Under the pieces are notes generated by a model. That model had not been told where the DNA came from. It saw nothing but the letters and a program-made list of their open reading frames with translations, and ran no database searches. Below are positions 41,048 through 52,168 of a stretch of 64,000 nt of DNA, piece after piece. This stretch comes from Puccinia triticina (lineage: Eukaryota; Basidiomycota; Pucciniomycetes; Pucciniales; Pucciniaceae), in NCBI RefSeq assembly GCF_026914185.1, contig NC_070565.1:7316001-7380000 (forward strand). Reading direction: 5' to 3'. The position numbers were made by a program, and so were the translations under genes. How positions within the stretch are numbered: the first letter of the stretch is position 1; every line of letters starts with the position of its first letter.

Positions 41048-42497
41048 TGTAGGACTCTTGTGGGACACTAAATGTTTATTTGGTGAAAATATCCTCTGAG
41101 GGGGAAATAAATTGCTAATAGGTTGAAAGGCTATTACAACTTACGGGTGGTTTGAAAGACCTGCCCCTCTAATGGTACTATGCAAATAACTAAGAGTCTT
41201 GTAATCAATATTTATAAAGATGTGGCTGATTCCAAGATAGATCTTACTTTTGTATAGTAATCTCTATCAGACCTAGATTCCTCAAATCACTATTCTTGCA
41301 GATCTGTTACAACTTCTGATGCTGGAGGGATAATGTAATCCAGTGGGATCAATTATGTAAAATACAATTGTTGTTGATGTTGGGTTGTTGATGAGAAGGT
41401 TGGTAATGATCTCTTCCTTAAGCAATCTCTTGATAAGGCACTTTAATCAATACTAGAGCTCCTGGTTGCTACTACACTACTACTACTTGTTATAATTGTT
41501 GTTGATGAAGTTGGTAATAATCTCTTCCTTAACAATCTCTTGATAAGGCACTTTAATCACTACTAGAGCTCCTGACTACTACTACTACTACTGACTCAAA
41601 CTTAACACTACCACTACCACTACCACTACCACTAAAATACCACTAAACTACCACTGTAACTAAACTAAACACTGTGACCAAACCTCTGTAGGCTGATTGC
41701 AACACTAACTAACTACCGTAACTAACTAACCACTGTGACCAAACCTCTGTAGGCTGATGGGGAAAAGTCTGATGAGGGGAGAAAGGGCCTCCTTATATAT
41801 TGAAGGGTGAGGGATTTTTGCTCCAGGGAAGCTCCTCATGAGGGATTATTGCTGCAGGGGATCTCAACTACACAGCCTCTCATGCATGTACTGCGCTGCA
41901 TGTACAAACAACGAGGGGTTTATGCTGCAGGAGACACTCAACTACACAGCATCTGCATGCGTGTGCTTCACTGCCTTACAAACAATGAGGGATTTATGCT
42001 GCAGGAGACGCCTCCTGTACATCTTATCTACCTCCATATGATGTGCTTCATGTACAAACAATGAGATATTTATGCTGCAGGAGACACTTCCTGTACAGCT
42101 TATCTGCCTGCATATGCTGTGCTACATGTACAAACAATGAGGGATTTATGCTGCGGGAGACACTTCCTGTACAGCCTATCTACCTGCATATGCTGTACTA
42201 TACGTACAAACAATGAGGGATATATGCTGCCTGAGGCGCTCAAGCTACACAGCACTTTCATGCATGTACTGTGCTACATGATGTCATGTGTTGCTATGCA
42301 ACCAAGCCACCTTCCATCCTCTTCCACACACTCTGCATCCACTGTCTAACCTGTTCCATCCCCAATGTTGGGGGTCAAGGCCTCTCCTCCCATCTTGCTC
42401 CTTCTTCCCTTCTTCCCCTGCACTGTATTACACACTCCCTCTACTATAATACCTCTGCAATGTGCTTTTGGCATTGTCATGCATATGGAACACCACA
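41048..42497 (-). repeat. LTR of the non-autonomous element (its 5' LTR)
   Basis: 1450 bp, colinear with 35891-37340 at an offset of 5157; one substitution noticed. Followed by GCGT. Confidence 0.92.
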
Positions 42498-42608
42498 GCG
42501 TGTTTGGGTGCGGATGTTGGGTTTCTGGGAGAAATCCAGCGGGTACCCGGGTATCCTTAGCGGGTACCCGCCCTTATTTGGCCATGGGGCGGCTGCCACC
42601 GTCCACGA

Positions 42609-43556
42609 TGTAAGACTCAAAAGTGGTAATGAAACCCTTTTGCTGAATGGTGAAGGGTATGATGGAGTTGCAAGCTCTGCCCTTCTGTTATCAGTCAACA
42701 AGACCCACCAAGCTCAGCTTGGCAAGTTTTATTAAGTGATAGGTCTGGTCTGTTCCAGATGAAATCTGTTTGACTGGCAACGTGTAAGTGTTTCAATTAC
42801 TTTGTTATAAGGGTTGAATGGTTGTTATAAGGGTTGATTTATTGTTATAAGGGTTTTAGGATTTGAGTGTGGATGAGTGTTGGGTGACTTGTGAGTTCTT
42901 GGTCAGGAACTGGGGAGCAGGCCACTGGGGGTGGAGAGAGCTCCTTTTATAGACAAAAGTGGAGCCCCAAAGGGGCTTGTGGGTTAGGGTTTCAGCTAAT
43001 CTAGACAACAGGGTGGGGGATTTTAGCTGGTGGGAGTAGATACAAATGATGTCATAACCCCTCAGGGGCGCATGAATGGTGTCAGAATATACAACAGAAC
43101 ATTCTAATGCATGCATGAGGTGACAGTAGACTGCATGATCTGTCATACAGGGGTAATTAGTGTATGCACAGGTTCTGAGGCTGCAGAAACAGTGTAGATG
43201 ATGTCATACTATGTATATAAAGGAGTGTATGTAGTTAATATGTAATGAGTGTAGCCTGACAGGGAGATGTATGTTTGTATCCTGTGATGTGTATATGGGT
43301 ACTCCTCTGAAACTTGGGTTGAAGCAGGTGACAGCTGGGTTACTGGGGCTGGCCGTGTGATAGGTGTTTGGTGGGGTCCACAGAGGTGTAACTTCTTATC
43401 CAGCGGGGTTGTAATGACCGTTCCAGTGGGTACTAGGGGTGAAATTGGCCGTAGAATCCATTTCTGGGGTCCATTTGATGGTATCTTGAGGCCTATTATG
43501 AGTAATTATGTGACATAGAAAAAACTTTTTATTTTTCCACTTTTCCGTCTACCACA
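42609..43556 (-). repeat. Solo LTR, minus orientation
   Basis: In its own orientation it begins TGTGGTAGACGG and ends GAGTCTTACA. A CTATAAAAGGAG promoter motif (complement, 42941-42952) and a related AAAATCC motif lie inside. ACGA flanks both sides (42605-42608 and 43557-43560). It is 948 bp and similar over its length to the 43804 LTR with gaps. Confidence 0.85.
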
Positions 43557-43803
43557 ACGACCCAAAGGAATTCCTTCTGATCGAAGAGGTTGTGTATCCT
43601 CTTTGATCAGAAGGAACCCCTTCGGGCCAAGGAGTAACCTCTTTGATCGGAAGGAATGCCTTCCGGTCAAAGAGGTTACACACCCTTCTTGGCTGGAAGG
43701 AGTCCTTCCAGTAGAAGAGGTTACCCAATCTCCTTGGCCGGAAGGGGTTCCTTCCGATCAAGGAGGCTACACAACCTCTTCGATCGGAAGGAATGCCTTC
43801 CGG
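43557..43803. repeat. Hairpin satellite (GAAGAGGTTACACAACCTC type), left segment
   Basis: Units of about 46 bp contain two stems: GAAGAGGTT..AACCTCTTC and GGAAGG..CCTTCC. The array resumes at 44990-45256 after the solo LTR insertion. Confidence 0.9.
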
Positions 43804-44985
43804 TGTGGTAGACGGAAAAGTGAAAAATCAAAAAGTTTTTCTCATACACATATTTACTCACCCTAGGCCTCAAGATACCACTAAATGGACCTCAGAAATG
43901 GATTCTAAGGCCAATTTTACCCCTAGTCACCACTGGAAGCATCACTGGAACCCCGCTGGATTGGAAGTTACACCCTCTTGGACCCTCATGGACACAGCCA
44001 GCCCCAGTCATCAACCTGTCACACCCCTCAAGTCATCTTTCCCAGGTATACACATACTCAGCCTCAGCCAAACACATACTCTTTTCTATCCCTCTTATCT
44101 CCACTGCATATGCAGGGGACCAACCCCATTTCTTCTGTATTTGACATGTCCCCGCTTCATTTATGCACCCCTTGCAGCTGCATGCAGTCTTCTGACCCCA
44201 TTTCTGCACTCCTTGCATTAGTCTGACACCACTCATGCACCTCTTGCATGAAGTACCTCTGTATTTGACATTCCCCGCTTTGTTTATGCACTCCTTGCAT
44301 AGTATGACATCATCTTTCATTTCTCACCCCACCTTTTGCCTGTATTTAGTATCTTCTGACACCACTTGTACACAGCCCACCAGCTAAAATCCCTCATCCA
44401 GGGTCCCCCTTGTAGCTAAAATCCCTCATATTTGTCTATATAAGGAGCTCTCTCCCCCCCAGTTGTTTTCCCCTCAGTTCAGTACCCACCAGTTATACAG
44501 ATAGCACCCATCAGCCTTTAACATCACCCTTACCTTTATAACATACCATATCACCCCTCTTATCTGCAATAACCGCTGAGCTCACTCTCATATTCTCATA
44601 CACTCATATCACTGGTTGCATATCACGCACCTGTCACGAGTTACCCGGTTCCTGGTTCAACTCCCAACTAAGACATATACCCTTCTCAGTCCAGACACTC
44701 TTTGCAACTTCTTATATCACCCTCTCAAGGACCTGTGTTCAACCCCCACCGGAAACATCAAGTCAACTTTCACCTTTCCATCATCATAAACCCTCTCAAC
44801 TCTCACATACCTGTCATCGAACAACTTCATCTGGAACTAGACCAGACCTATCACTTGATTAAAACTTGCCAAGCTTAGCTTGGTGGGTCTTGTTATCTGA
44901 TAGTATAGAAGGGCAGAGTTTTGCACCTCCATCATCCCCTTCTCCATTCAGCAAAAGGGTTTCACAACCACTTTTGAGTCTTACA
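43804..44985 (+). repeat. Solo LTR, plus orientation
   Basis: 1182 bp, TGTGGTAGACGG...GAGTCTTACA, flanked by CCGG (43800-43803 and 44986-44989). It has AAAATCCCTCAT then TATATAAG (44437-44444). Short repeats of TATGCACTCCTTGCAT type lie at 44160-44300. It inserted in the middle of the hairpin satellite. Confidence 0.88.
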
Positions 44986-45256
44986 CCGGTTGAAGAGGTT
45001 ACACAACCTCCTCGGCCGGAAGGATTCCTTCCAGTCAAAGAGGTTACCCAACCTCCTTGGCCAGAAGGGGTTCCTTCCAATCGAAGAGGCTACACAACCT
45101 CTTCGATCGGAAGGAATGCCTTCCGGTCGAAGAGGTTACACAACCTCCTCGGCCGAAAGGAGTCCTTCCAGTCAAAGAGGTTACTCAACCTCCTTGGCTG
45201 GAAGGGGGTCCTTCCGATCAAAGAGGCTACACAACCTCTTCAATCGGAAGGAATGC
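44986..45256. repeat. Hairpin satellite, right segment
   Basis: Continuation of the array at 43557-43803, about five further units with small substitutions, ending where the GC-rich insert begins. Confidence 0.88.
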
Positions 45257-45692
45257 CCAAGGCTGAAACACTGCGCTGCGCTACAAAAAAGCGGTCTTTT
45301 AGCGCAGCGCAGCGGGGAACCGCTGCGCAGTCAGCCCAAAAAGCGGTAGCGCAGCGCCAGTCCCGCTGCGCTACCGCTGAAAATAGTGGGGTCCCGCTTT
45401 TTTCCCAACCCAAAAAGCGGTAGCGCAGCCACTCCTTTCAGCGCCGCGCAGCGGCCACCAAAACAGCTGCGCTTTGCGCTGCGCTGCGCTTTTTTGGCTG
45501 GCAGCGGGGGAGCGCTACGCGGCCAGCTCAAAAAGCGGTAGCGCAGCAATGGTTCCGCTGCGCTACCGCTGAAAGTAGCGGGTCCCTGCTTCTTGCCAGA
45601 CCCAAAAAGCGGTAGCGCAGCGGGCGGGGCCGCTACTTTCAGCGCAGCGCAGCGGCCACCAAAACCGCTGCGCTGCGCTTTCACCCTTGGAA
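45257..45692. mobile_element. GC-rich hairpin insert (MITE-like)
   Basis: It is bounded by CAAGGCTGAAAC on the left and, inverted, CAAGGGTGAAAGC on the right, and interrupts a GGAATGCCTTCC unit of the surrounding satellite. The interior is made of inverted copies of AAAAAGCGGTAGCGCAGCG and CGCTGCGCTACCGCT. No coding capacity is supported. It is probably a short non-autonomous DNA element; the superfamily is unknown. Confidence 0.6.
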
Positions 45693-47111
45693 TGCCTTCC
45701 GTTTGCAGAGGCTAACACGACCTTCCCGGCCGGAAGGAATGCCTTCCGGTCGATTTTGAGGGGCAGGTACCTGCGGATACCCGTGCAGGTACCCGCTCTG
45801 ACCCACTCTGCGGGTGCGGGTGCGGGTGCGGGTGTCCAATTTTTGGCAAAAAGGCTGGCAAGTACCCGCACCCGAACAGGTACCCGGGTTCACAGGGGCC
45901 ATCTCTACAACTGGGGGACGGGGAAATCACAGGCGGGTGGAGACGACAGGCTTTCCCGTTGTCTCCACCCATTTTCCATGGGAGGGTGGAGACGACGGGG
46001 GGACGGGGGGAAGGGGAAATCACAGGCTTTCCCGTTGTCTCCACTCATTTTCCATGGGAGGGTGGAGACAACGGGGGGAGTAGTGAATTTGACGTGGGTT
46101 TCATGTATCCAGTGATCCCGTCGTCTCCACAAACCGGCAGGCCCGCCGTGTAGAAACTGATTTGCCACAGGACCCCAGAGAGCCCCTACCAAGCTGACAT
46201 ATGTCGCACGTATCTGGGGGACATTTTTTTGCAAAATGCTCCTGATGTAATTCAGCAGATACATATCCAAATTGAATTTTTGTCCCAAGATGATCCTGAT
46301 GTGGTTGGTATCTTTTTGGCATTTCCTGGAAACCAAAACCAAATATTTGGGTCTTGGGTTCAATTCCCACCCAAAAAAGGGTTTTTTCAGCCCAATTGCT
46401 CCCTTTTAGGCCTTTATTGTTCAAAATCCTCCTTATGTACACCATATCTAAACCAGGTCTAATTGGGAAAAACCCAATTTCCCCACGGATCCAAAACCCG
46501 GAATTCCAGGAATTTACATATGTCGGCTTGGTTGGGGCTTTCCGGGGTCCTTTGGCCACTCCGGGTGGCTGGTGTTTTTTGGGTTCGGGTTGGTAAACGC
46601 GGGATAGCAACCCGGTTTACCTCCCCGGGTGGAGATGCTCTTAGCTTAGCTCTTACATAGCTGAACCGATGCGGATGCTCTAAACAGAGTGCGAAGGGCA
46701 GGTCCAAGCTCAGCCCCCACCTCGACTGCCCACCATATCGTCCTGATTCCTGAATATTGGTTTATCCCCAATTACATCAACCGAGTCGGCCAGCGCTAGT
46801 AAGATTAGACTGCCGTGTCTTTCTAGTGCACCCTCTTATATCCCCTATCCTCCTTCCGCCGGTTGTAAGCTGACACGCATACACACAACCATACACACTT
46901 TGATGATTTACTGCCATCCCTTCATCTCCATAGATACATACACTTGATCCTTGTTGGGGATAAAAAGTTTAATGTGAGATTAATTCCCCTCAGATGAAGA
47001 ATCCCTGGGAAAACTGCATGACATCCTCACCCTCGTGATTTCTCTGCTGTGCGCATACATTCAGATTACTCAATACCTACCAGCTCAACAATCAACCCCC
47101 AATAACTCTTC
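45693..47111. other. Repeat-rich flank upstream of the peroxidase gene
   Basis: Contains GGGTACCCGC and GCGGGTGCGGGT motifs (45770-45890) and two GGTGGAGACAACGGG/CCCGTTGTCTCCACC hairpin modules (45910-46080) like those at 35735. A segment ends with AGCAACCCGGTTTACC and GGTGGAGATGCTCTTAG (about 46598-46640), the form of a DNA-element terminus. 46640-47111 is ordinary intergenic DNA and should hold the peroxidase promoter. Confidence 0.5.
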
Positions 47112-48477
47112 ATGGCGCCTAAAAAACGTGGTGCACCTGAATCCGGATCGGAGGCAGCTCCTAGGCGCTCGACTCGGGTATCCGCAAAACCAGTCCCCGC
47201 CGTCGATCAGAAACAAGTAACCGGTAAAACAGCCAAGCCGAATGGGAAAGCCAAGAAAGCCACGACTCAGACCAAGCCGTCGAAGCAGCCTGTCGCCAAA
47301 GCTGATGCTGATGGCTCACTATCAGAATTAAGCGCTGAGAGTCAAGTCAAGGACCTCGAGGAGGCCGACTCCATGTCGCCACCCAAGAAGAAGAGTAAAG
47401 TAGACAAAACCCCTCCGAGTAAAGAAGGTGCATTGAATTCGAAAAAGAAGTTAGCCATTGGCGATAAATTACCAGAATCAATCATCCTCAAGAACCACGA
47501 TGACGCTGATGTGGATGTACTCGGTCTAACTGCAGACAAAGGGTCAGTCCACCCCTTTACACCCCCCTCTCGTGATACCAAATAGCTAATCAGCGCCTAT
47601 TAAATTGGGTGGCTTCAACGCGTCATTTTATCGATTAGATTGATCATGTTCATCTACCCCAAGGTATGTCCGACATCCCTCATCACAAAGTATTGTGCCA
47701 TCATGCTCACACCTGCTGCCTAAATGTTCTCCTCCTTGCCAGTCAAACACGCCAGGATGTACCACTCAAGCCTGTGGCTACAGAGACCTACACAAGGAGA
47801 TCGTTGATGCTGGTTTCCAAGTATGTCTTTGATCCGGGCCTCGTCTAGCTGCCAACACCAATCAAAAAAATCAAGAACTCGTATGTTTATATACATATTT
47901 ACTTTAGGTGGTCGGCTTGAGTATGGATTCCCCAAAGGCTCAAACCACGTGGAAAGTTAAGGTCCGTTACCAGTCCTCTTAAGGTGATTTCCACGATAAA
48001 GACTGAACTTGGTTGCTTCTCATTGACAGCAAAACCTACCTTACACCCTGCTCTGTGACCCCGAGGTATGAAGGGCGCTCTCAGTAATTAATTATAATAA
48101 AAGAAAAACGCCGACTGATTCTAGGACGCGATGCTTCCTCTCGGCGTGCTACCTGGGCTTTCTTATTTAGCAACGATTGATCAAACTTCTAGGCTCATCT
48201 AAAAACCAAAGCTCGGTCCAACGATCCCACTTTATCTTTGAAGCTGGCGGAAAGCTCATTCAAGTCGATCCGAAAGCCACCACTACCACCAGCGTGAGTT
48301 GTCGCTCTGCTAGTCTCCCTAGCGACTGATTACGAGTGCATATATGCTGACTCAATCTCTGCCTCAAATCTCGGCTTTGTGCTCGTGATTGGTTCGAAAT
48401 TGTTTCATAAGCCTAAACAAGCTCTCGACTTCATTCAATCCCTAGCGAACGGCACGGCTGCAGATACAGTCTCTTAG
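47112..48477 (+). CDS. DOT5: DOT5-type nuclear thiol peroxidase (PrxQ/BCP family, 270 aa, 7 exons)
   Basis: Thiol-dependent peroxidase reducing hydrogen and alkyl peroxides. Exons: 47112-47542, 47639-47663, 47743-47820, 47908-47961, 48030-48065, 48171-48293, 48412-48477; all join in frame. The N-terminal 110 residues or so are Lys/Ser/Pro-rich and disordered, with basic nuclear-targeting clusters (MAPKKRG, SPPKKKSKVDK). The redoxin domain starts at about residue 117 (LAIGDKLPESI). The peroxidatic site is NTPGCTTQACGYRD, with Cys158 peroxidatic and Cys163 resolving, the C-x4-C spacing of PrxQ. VVGLSMDSPKAQTTWKVK and YTLLCDPE follow, as in the family. Yeast Dot5 is nuclear and also has a basic extension. 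Convergent with the AFG1 gene. Confidence 0.92.
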
Positions 48478-48943
48478 GAACCCGCCGATAACCTCGGGCA
48501 GGGTTTCATTTTTCGTGAAGCCATGGGCAATAAGCTTATTCATCAAGCCCCAATATGTAGAACTCACGCATAAGCACTGCAGTATTCCTGATTACCTCTG
48601 CTCAAGTGAATGAGAGCTATTTGCCTCGTCTATTCCTCGGAAGCTTGATAGAGCAAACATTAAACTTGGTTGTGCCTTAACAATGATAATTTTTCGCGAG
48701 GCAGTAACTCATGAGATGCGACTTTTTTCATCATGAAACCGAAACGGAATGAAAGCTTTTTCTCGAGTATGTACTCGCCAAATAACTTAGACTGATGGCA
48801 AAGAAGCTAGTCACATGAGGCGGGTGAGTGTTCATACAAGAATGACTGACTGGAACCCGGAGGTAATACAAAAGAAAAAGATGTACAAATGAATATATGT
48901 ATATCCCGTCGAGAAAGATGATAGATATTACAAGGCAAAAAGT
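48478..48943. other. Intergenic spacer between convergent genes
   Basis: No coding sequence seen. It should hold both 3' ends: the DOT5-type gene from the left and AFG1 from the right. Confidence 0.6.
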
Positions 48944-51739
48944 TCAGGATTTGGGTTTCTTCTTGTTAGTGTTAAAGATCTCGACTCCTTGTCCCCATCG
49001 ACCGGCGCGTTTGCCCCATTGCATGATACCCCAGAAGTGGACTTCAGAAATCTTTGGTCGGCTTAAGAATGGTTCGTGCCCATCGTCTTTGGGATCATGG
49101 GCATCGGTCTGCCGGCTAACAGTCAAGGGGGACGTCCCATCGCGATAGGGTTGCTTTTGATTGAGATCGTGAGGGTTTTTGGCTGAGGCCGGCAATGTGG
49201 GATTGGAAGTCAAGTCCAACTCAAGTGGAGTCCATGCTTTAGAACTCCTACCCCCCGATTTAGTCAGCTCAAACAACCTAGAAGTAGCCCGATCGAAGGC
49301 GTATTTCTCATCTTGGCCGCTAAAGATCGCCAATTGCTCGATCGAAGTTGTCTCGATCCTATTGTTACTCTTCTGGGGCTTACGAGATGATGTTTCTTCA
49401 CCACCACTAATCTCTTGGTAGCTCGAGACATTTGGTCGAAACGGCTCGGATAGCTCTTCTACAACATCCGCCAACGTCTCCAACTCGATCGCGTTCGCTT
49501 GGTTACGTTGGTCTTGGGCATCGGGAAAAAATAGTTTATCGATCGAGGTACTTGAATTGACATATAACTTGATTGAACATTCATAAGCTGCATCTATGAA
49601 CGTAATCAATCTTCTTGCTAGACAAATTGAAGCACAAAATGTGTGGCAAACCAGGAAGAACTTCAGTATTCTATGAGAAAACCACGCGAGTATCAGCTCA
49701 AAGAATTTGATACTAACCTTCATTCTTCATCAAGGTTGTAAAAACCGGCACGCCTTCAAGCATGATCGTTTGAAAACTTGAGCAAATCTTCAAATAATCA
49801 GCTGGCCCCAAGGCCGTTTCGCAGAGCTCCTGGTAAGTGAACACTGCAGACTTGGAAGGAGGATCTGATCGATTGACCATGATTGTCCGGCCATAGACGA
49901 CCAAATCGGTCTTGCAAGGTGATGGTAAATGGGAATCAACTAGATTTTTCCACAATCCAGAGTCGATGTTCTGGTACCAATGCGACGCATTATTCTCCTC
50001 TGCGGATTCTAAAGAAAGACTCAGTCTCCAATCCACGTCAGAATCTAAAGAGACCACCGGTGATTTGATTTTCAGTCGATCCAGAAATGGAGCAACAGTC
50101 GACTTCTGAACTCCTTGGTCGTACATGTCTTGAAAGCAAATTTCCAATCCAAAGTCAATATGCATGCATCGGAGGAAATAACAAAAATACAAAAGAAGCT
50201 AAAGGTGTGCGAAGAATGCCTCAACTTACGTTCAGGAAGCCGATTTGAGGTCCCAATCACAACACCACCTAGCCTCCAATACCATTCTAACACACGACTC
50301 AGAATGCCAGCACCAGCAACATCAACCTACCCGAAGAAAACCGTATATATCATGTTAAAACATGAGTAGCAAAGTATGAACGGGAAAAAAACAAGCACCC
50401 TTTCGAAAAAAAGCTCACCATCTGAATTTCATCAAAAGCTAGGACCCATCCTTGGTTCAGGATCAAGTCTCGTGCCACTTGGGCTAGGACAAAGTTCGGA
50501 CCATTGAGAGTAGGATCTCTAGGATCCTTACCACCTGAAAGAAATCCAAGGAAATTGTGTCATGAGGTTTTCGGCGATTAATTACAACAGCGACAGAGTT
50601 TTTTTGTATGAAAAAAGAACAACGCTAGAAAGTAAATAGGTCCATACCGGCGAAGATGCTTCTCCAGCCTTGAGATAAAGCCTTGTTTCGGGCACGATCT
50701 TGTTTGGGTGGCAGATATCCGCTTGGTTGATGCTTCAAGCTCAAAATTTCCGACGCGTCTTCAACAGATAACCTAGACTGTTCTAGCTGTACCGTTTTCC
50801 ATAAAAAGAAGAGCGAGACAGTAGGAAAAATGAACTTTCTTATTAGCCTTGTTCAATGAAGAAGAGTGGATGAATAGAAGGTGCTTATGACTCAAACACG
50901 CTTAGAAACCAATGAATACAAAGATAGCAGAAAGTGATGATAATGTCTTCTGAACTTCTGGTGGATCGGAAGGCTATCACTGCACCGCACCAACGAGGAA
51001 ATATACAAAGATCAGGACTCATGATTAGCTTGGAAGCGCGTCTACTCGCAGGTAAAAATGTTTGGAGGAAAAACCAATACAAAAACAAGTCCATGAGTAG
51101 AGTTTTACCAGTACCAGGTGGTCTGAAAGCACCACAATTCAAAAACAAGGCTTTAGTTTTCTTCTGTATCCTCTGTGAGTCTGTCCAGCTAAGCGGCCTA
51201 CCCAGTCAAGAGAAATCCCTGTATCACATGAGAGCAGATCAATCTTTGTTAATTAAATAGTTTATGGAGCAGGGGCTAGGTAGGAGACCAACAGGAGGGG
51301 CATCTCGATCGGCAGTGTGTTGGGTTTTATTAATAATTTCGATCAGAGCAGTCGATGAATATCCATCGCGCGAAGATGAGAGTGATGGTTCGTTGGCTTG
51401 ACTGGCAGTGGAGGCTGTTGAGGGAGAGAGCAGGGCTTGGTCGAACAGGCCCAGCAGTCTCGGATGAGGGGTGTACTCTTTCAGAGCTTGGTGGATGGGT
51501 TGCAGCTAGGTTGATGGAGATGGCACGTAGTTTTCAGTTCTCTCGGTCTTATGTCTCTTGGAGAGATGCGGCTTCGCTGGCTGACTGACTTGGTAGATTG
51601 CTCGGGTCTGGTGCTCGTCTGCCTTGAGGTGTCCGATCGTCAGTTGGGATTGGTAGAGCTGGATGAGGTCGGTTGTTTGGATGTGGGTGGTTGAGTAGTC
51701 CTTCCCAAGTAGCCTGGCCAGTTGCGCGGACTTCCTCAT
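48944..51739 (-). CDS. AFG1: AFG1-like mitochondrial ATPase (LACE1 family), multi-exon
   Basis: AAA-type ATPase family of the mitochondrial inner membrane, linked in yeast and mammals to turnover of respiratory-chain subunits. The probable start at 51739 (MRKSAQLARLLGKDYSTTH) has a basic N-terminus compatible with mitochondrial import; an upstream Met at 51808 is also in frame. Exon 1 (51739-51590) contains LIQLYQSQLTIGHLKADEHQ, the family signature, and joins in frame to LQPIHQALKEY (from 51505). Further landmarks: Walker A PPGTGKTLLMDL (about 51085-51122), EQSRLSVEDASEIL and GYLPP, Walker B WVLAFDEIQM (about 50420-50447), GVVIGTSNRLPE, MYDQGVQKSTVAPFLDRL, LDSDVDWR, and RRLITFIDAAYECSIKLYV. 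The stop is at 48944. Intron borders between 50500 and 51250 were not all resolved. Confidence 0.88.
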
Positions 51740-52168
51740 CCTGTGTGGTTCGCGGTGGTCTTCGCCGTGGTTCTCCAGAAGCGGGACACAAAAAATGACC
51801 CCTCCCATCGAGGCTCACCAAATTCCAGCAGGACTCAGCCTCACAGTCCAAGTGCGGGATCACCTAAGTATTATATGTACACTGTTAATTTATCCATCAA
51901 CACCACGACCATCACAAAACTGGATTTTCAACAAAACAAGTTTCATTGGTAACATTGAACAAAAACAAATTGAAAACACCTGGTTGCCGTTCGTAAGGAA
52001 AGAAGATGTGAAACAGTGCCTTGAGTTGGTCGTGAGATGGCTGAATGTAACAGTCAAACTTATCTACTGAAGAAGAAAAATGAAATAAAATAGAAGAAGA
52101 ACAAAGAGCGAGCGACTGCAGGCTTGATGACCCTTCTGCAGTTTCCAAGATGGAAGAGAATGTGGTAT
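51740..52168. other. Spacer between AFG1 and the next minus-strand gene
   Basis: About 430 bp, expected to hold the AFG1 promoter and the end of the upstream gene's transcript. No separate gene is seen. Confidence 0.5.

Larger units (their letters stand above)
35891..42497 (-). mobile_element. Non-autonomous LTR retrotransposon (LARD-like), 6.6 kb
   Basis: Two 1450-bp LTRs differ by one base noticed (C at 37323 versus T at 42480). In minus orientation the LTR reads TGTGGTGTTCC...GAGTCCTACA. A primer-binding site identical in its core to that of the 11.9-kb Ty3 element lies beside the 41048 LTR, and a polypurine tract AAGTTGGGGGGGGGA lies beside the 35891 LTR. The 3.7-kb interior has no gag, protease, RT or integrase. 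It must have been copied and integrated by enzymes supplied from another element, recently. Confidence 0.9.

Noticed and set aside
42609..44985. Single foldback transposon with long terminal inverted repeats
   Set aside because: Each arm has its own TG...CA ends and its own different 4-bp duplication, so two independent solo LTR insertions explain it better.
46101..46610. 169-codon minus-strand ORF
   Set aside because: Overlaps repeat modules and an element terminus; the peptide is unconvincing and other frames are also open.
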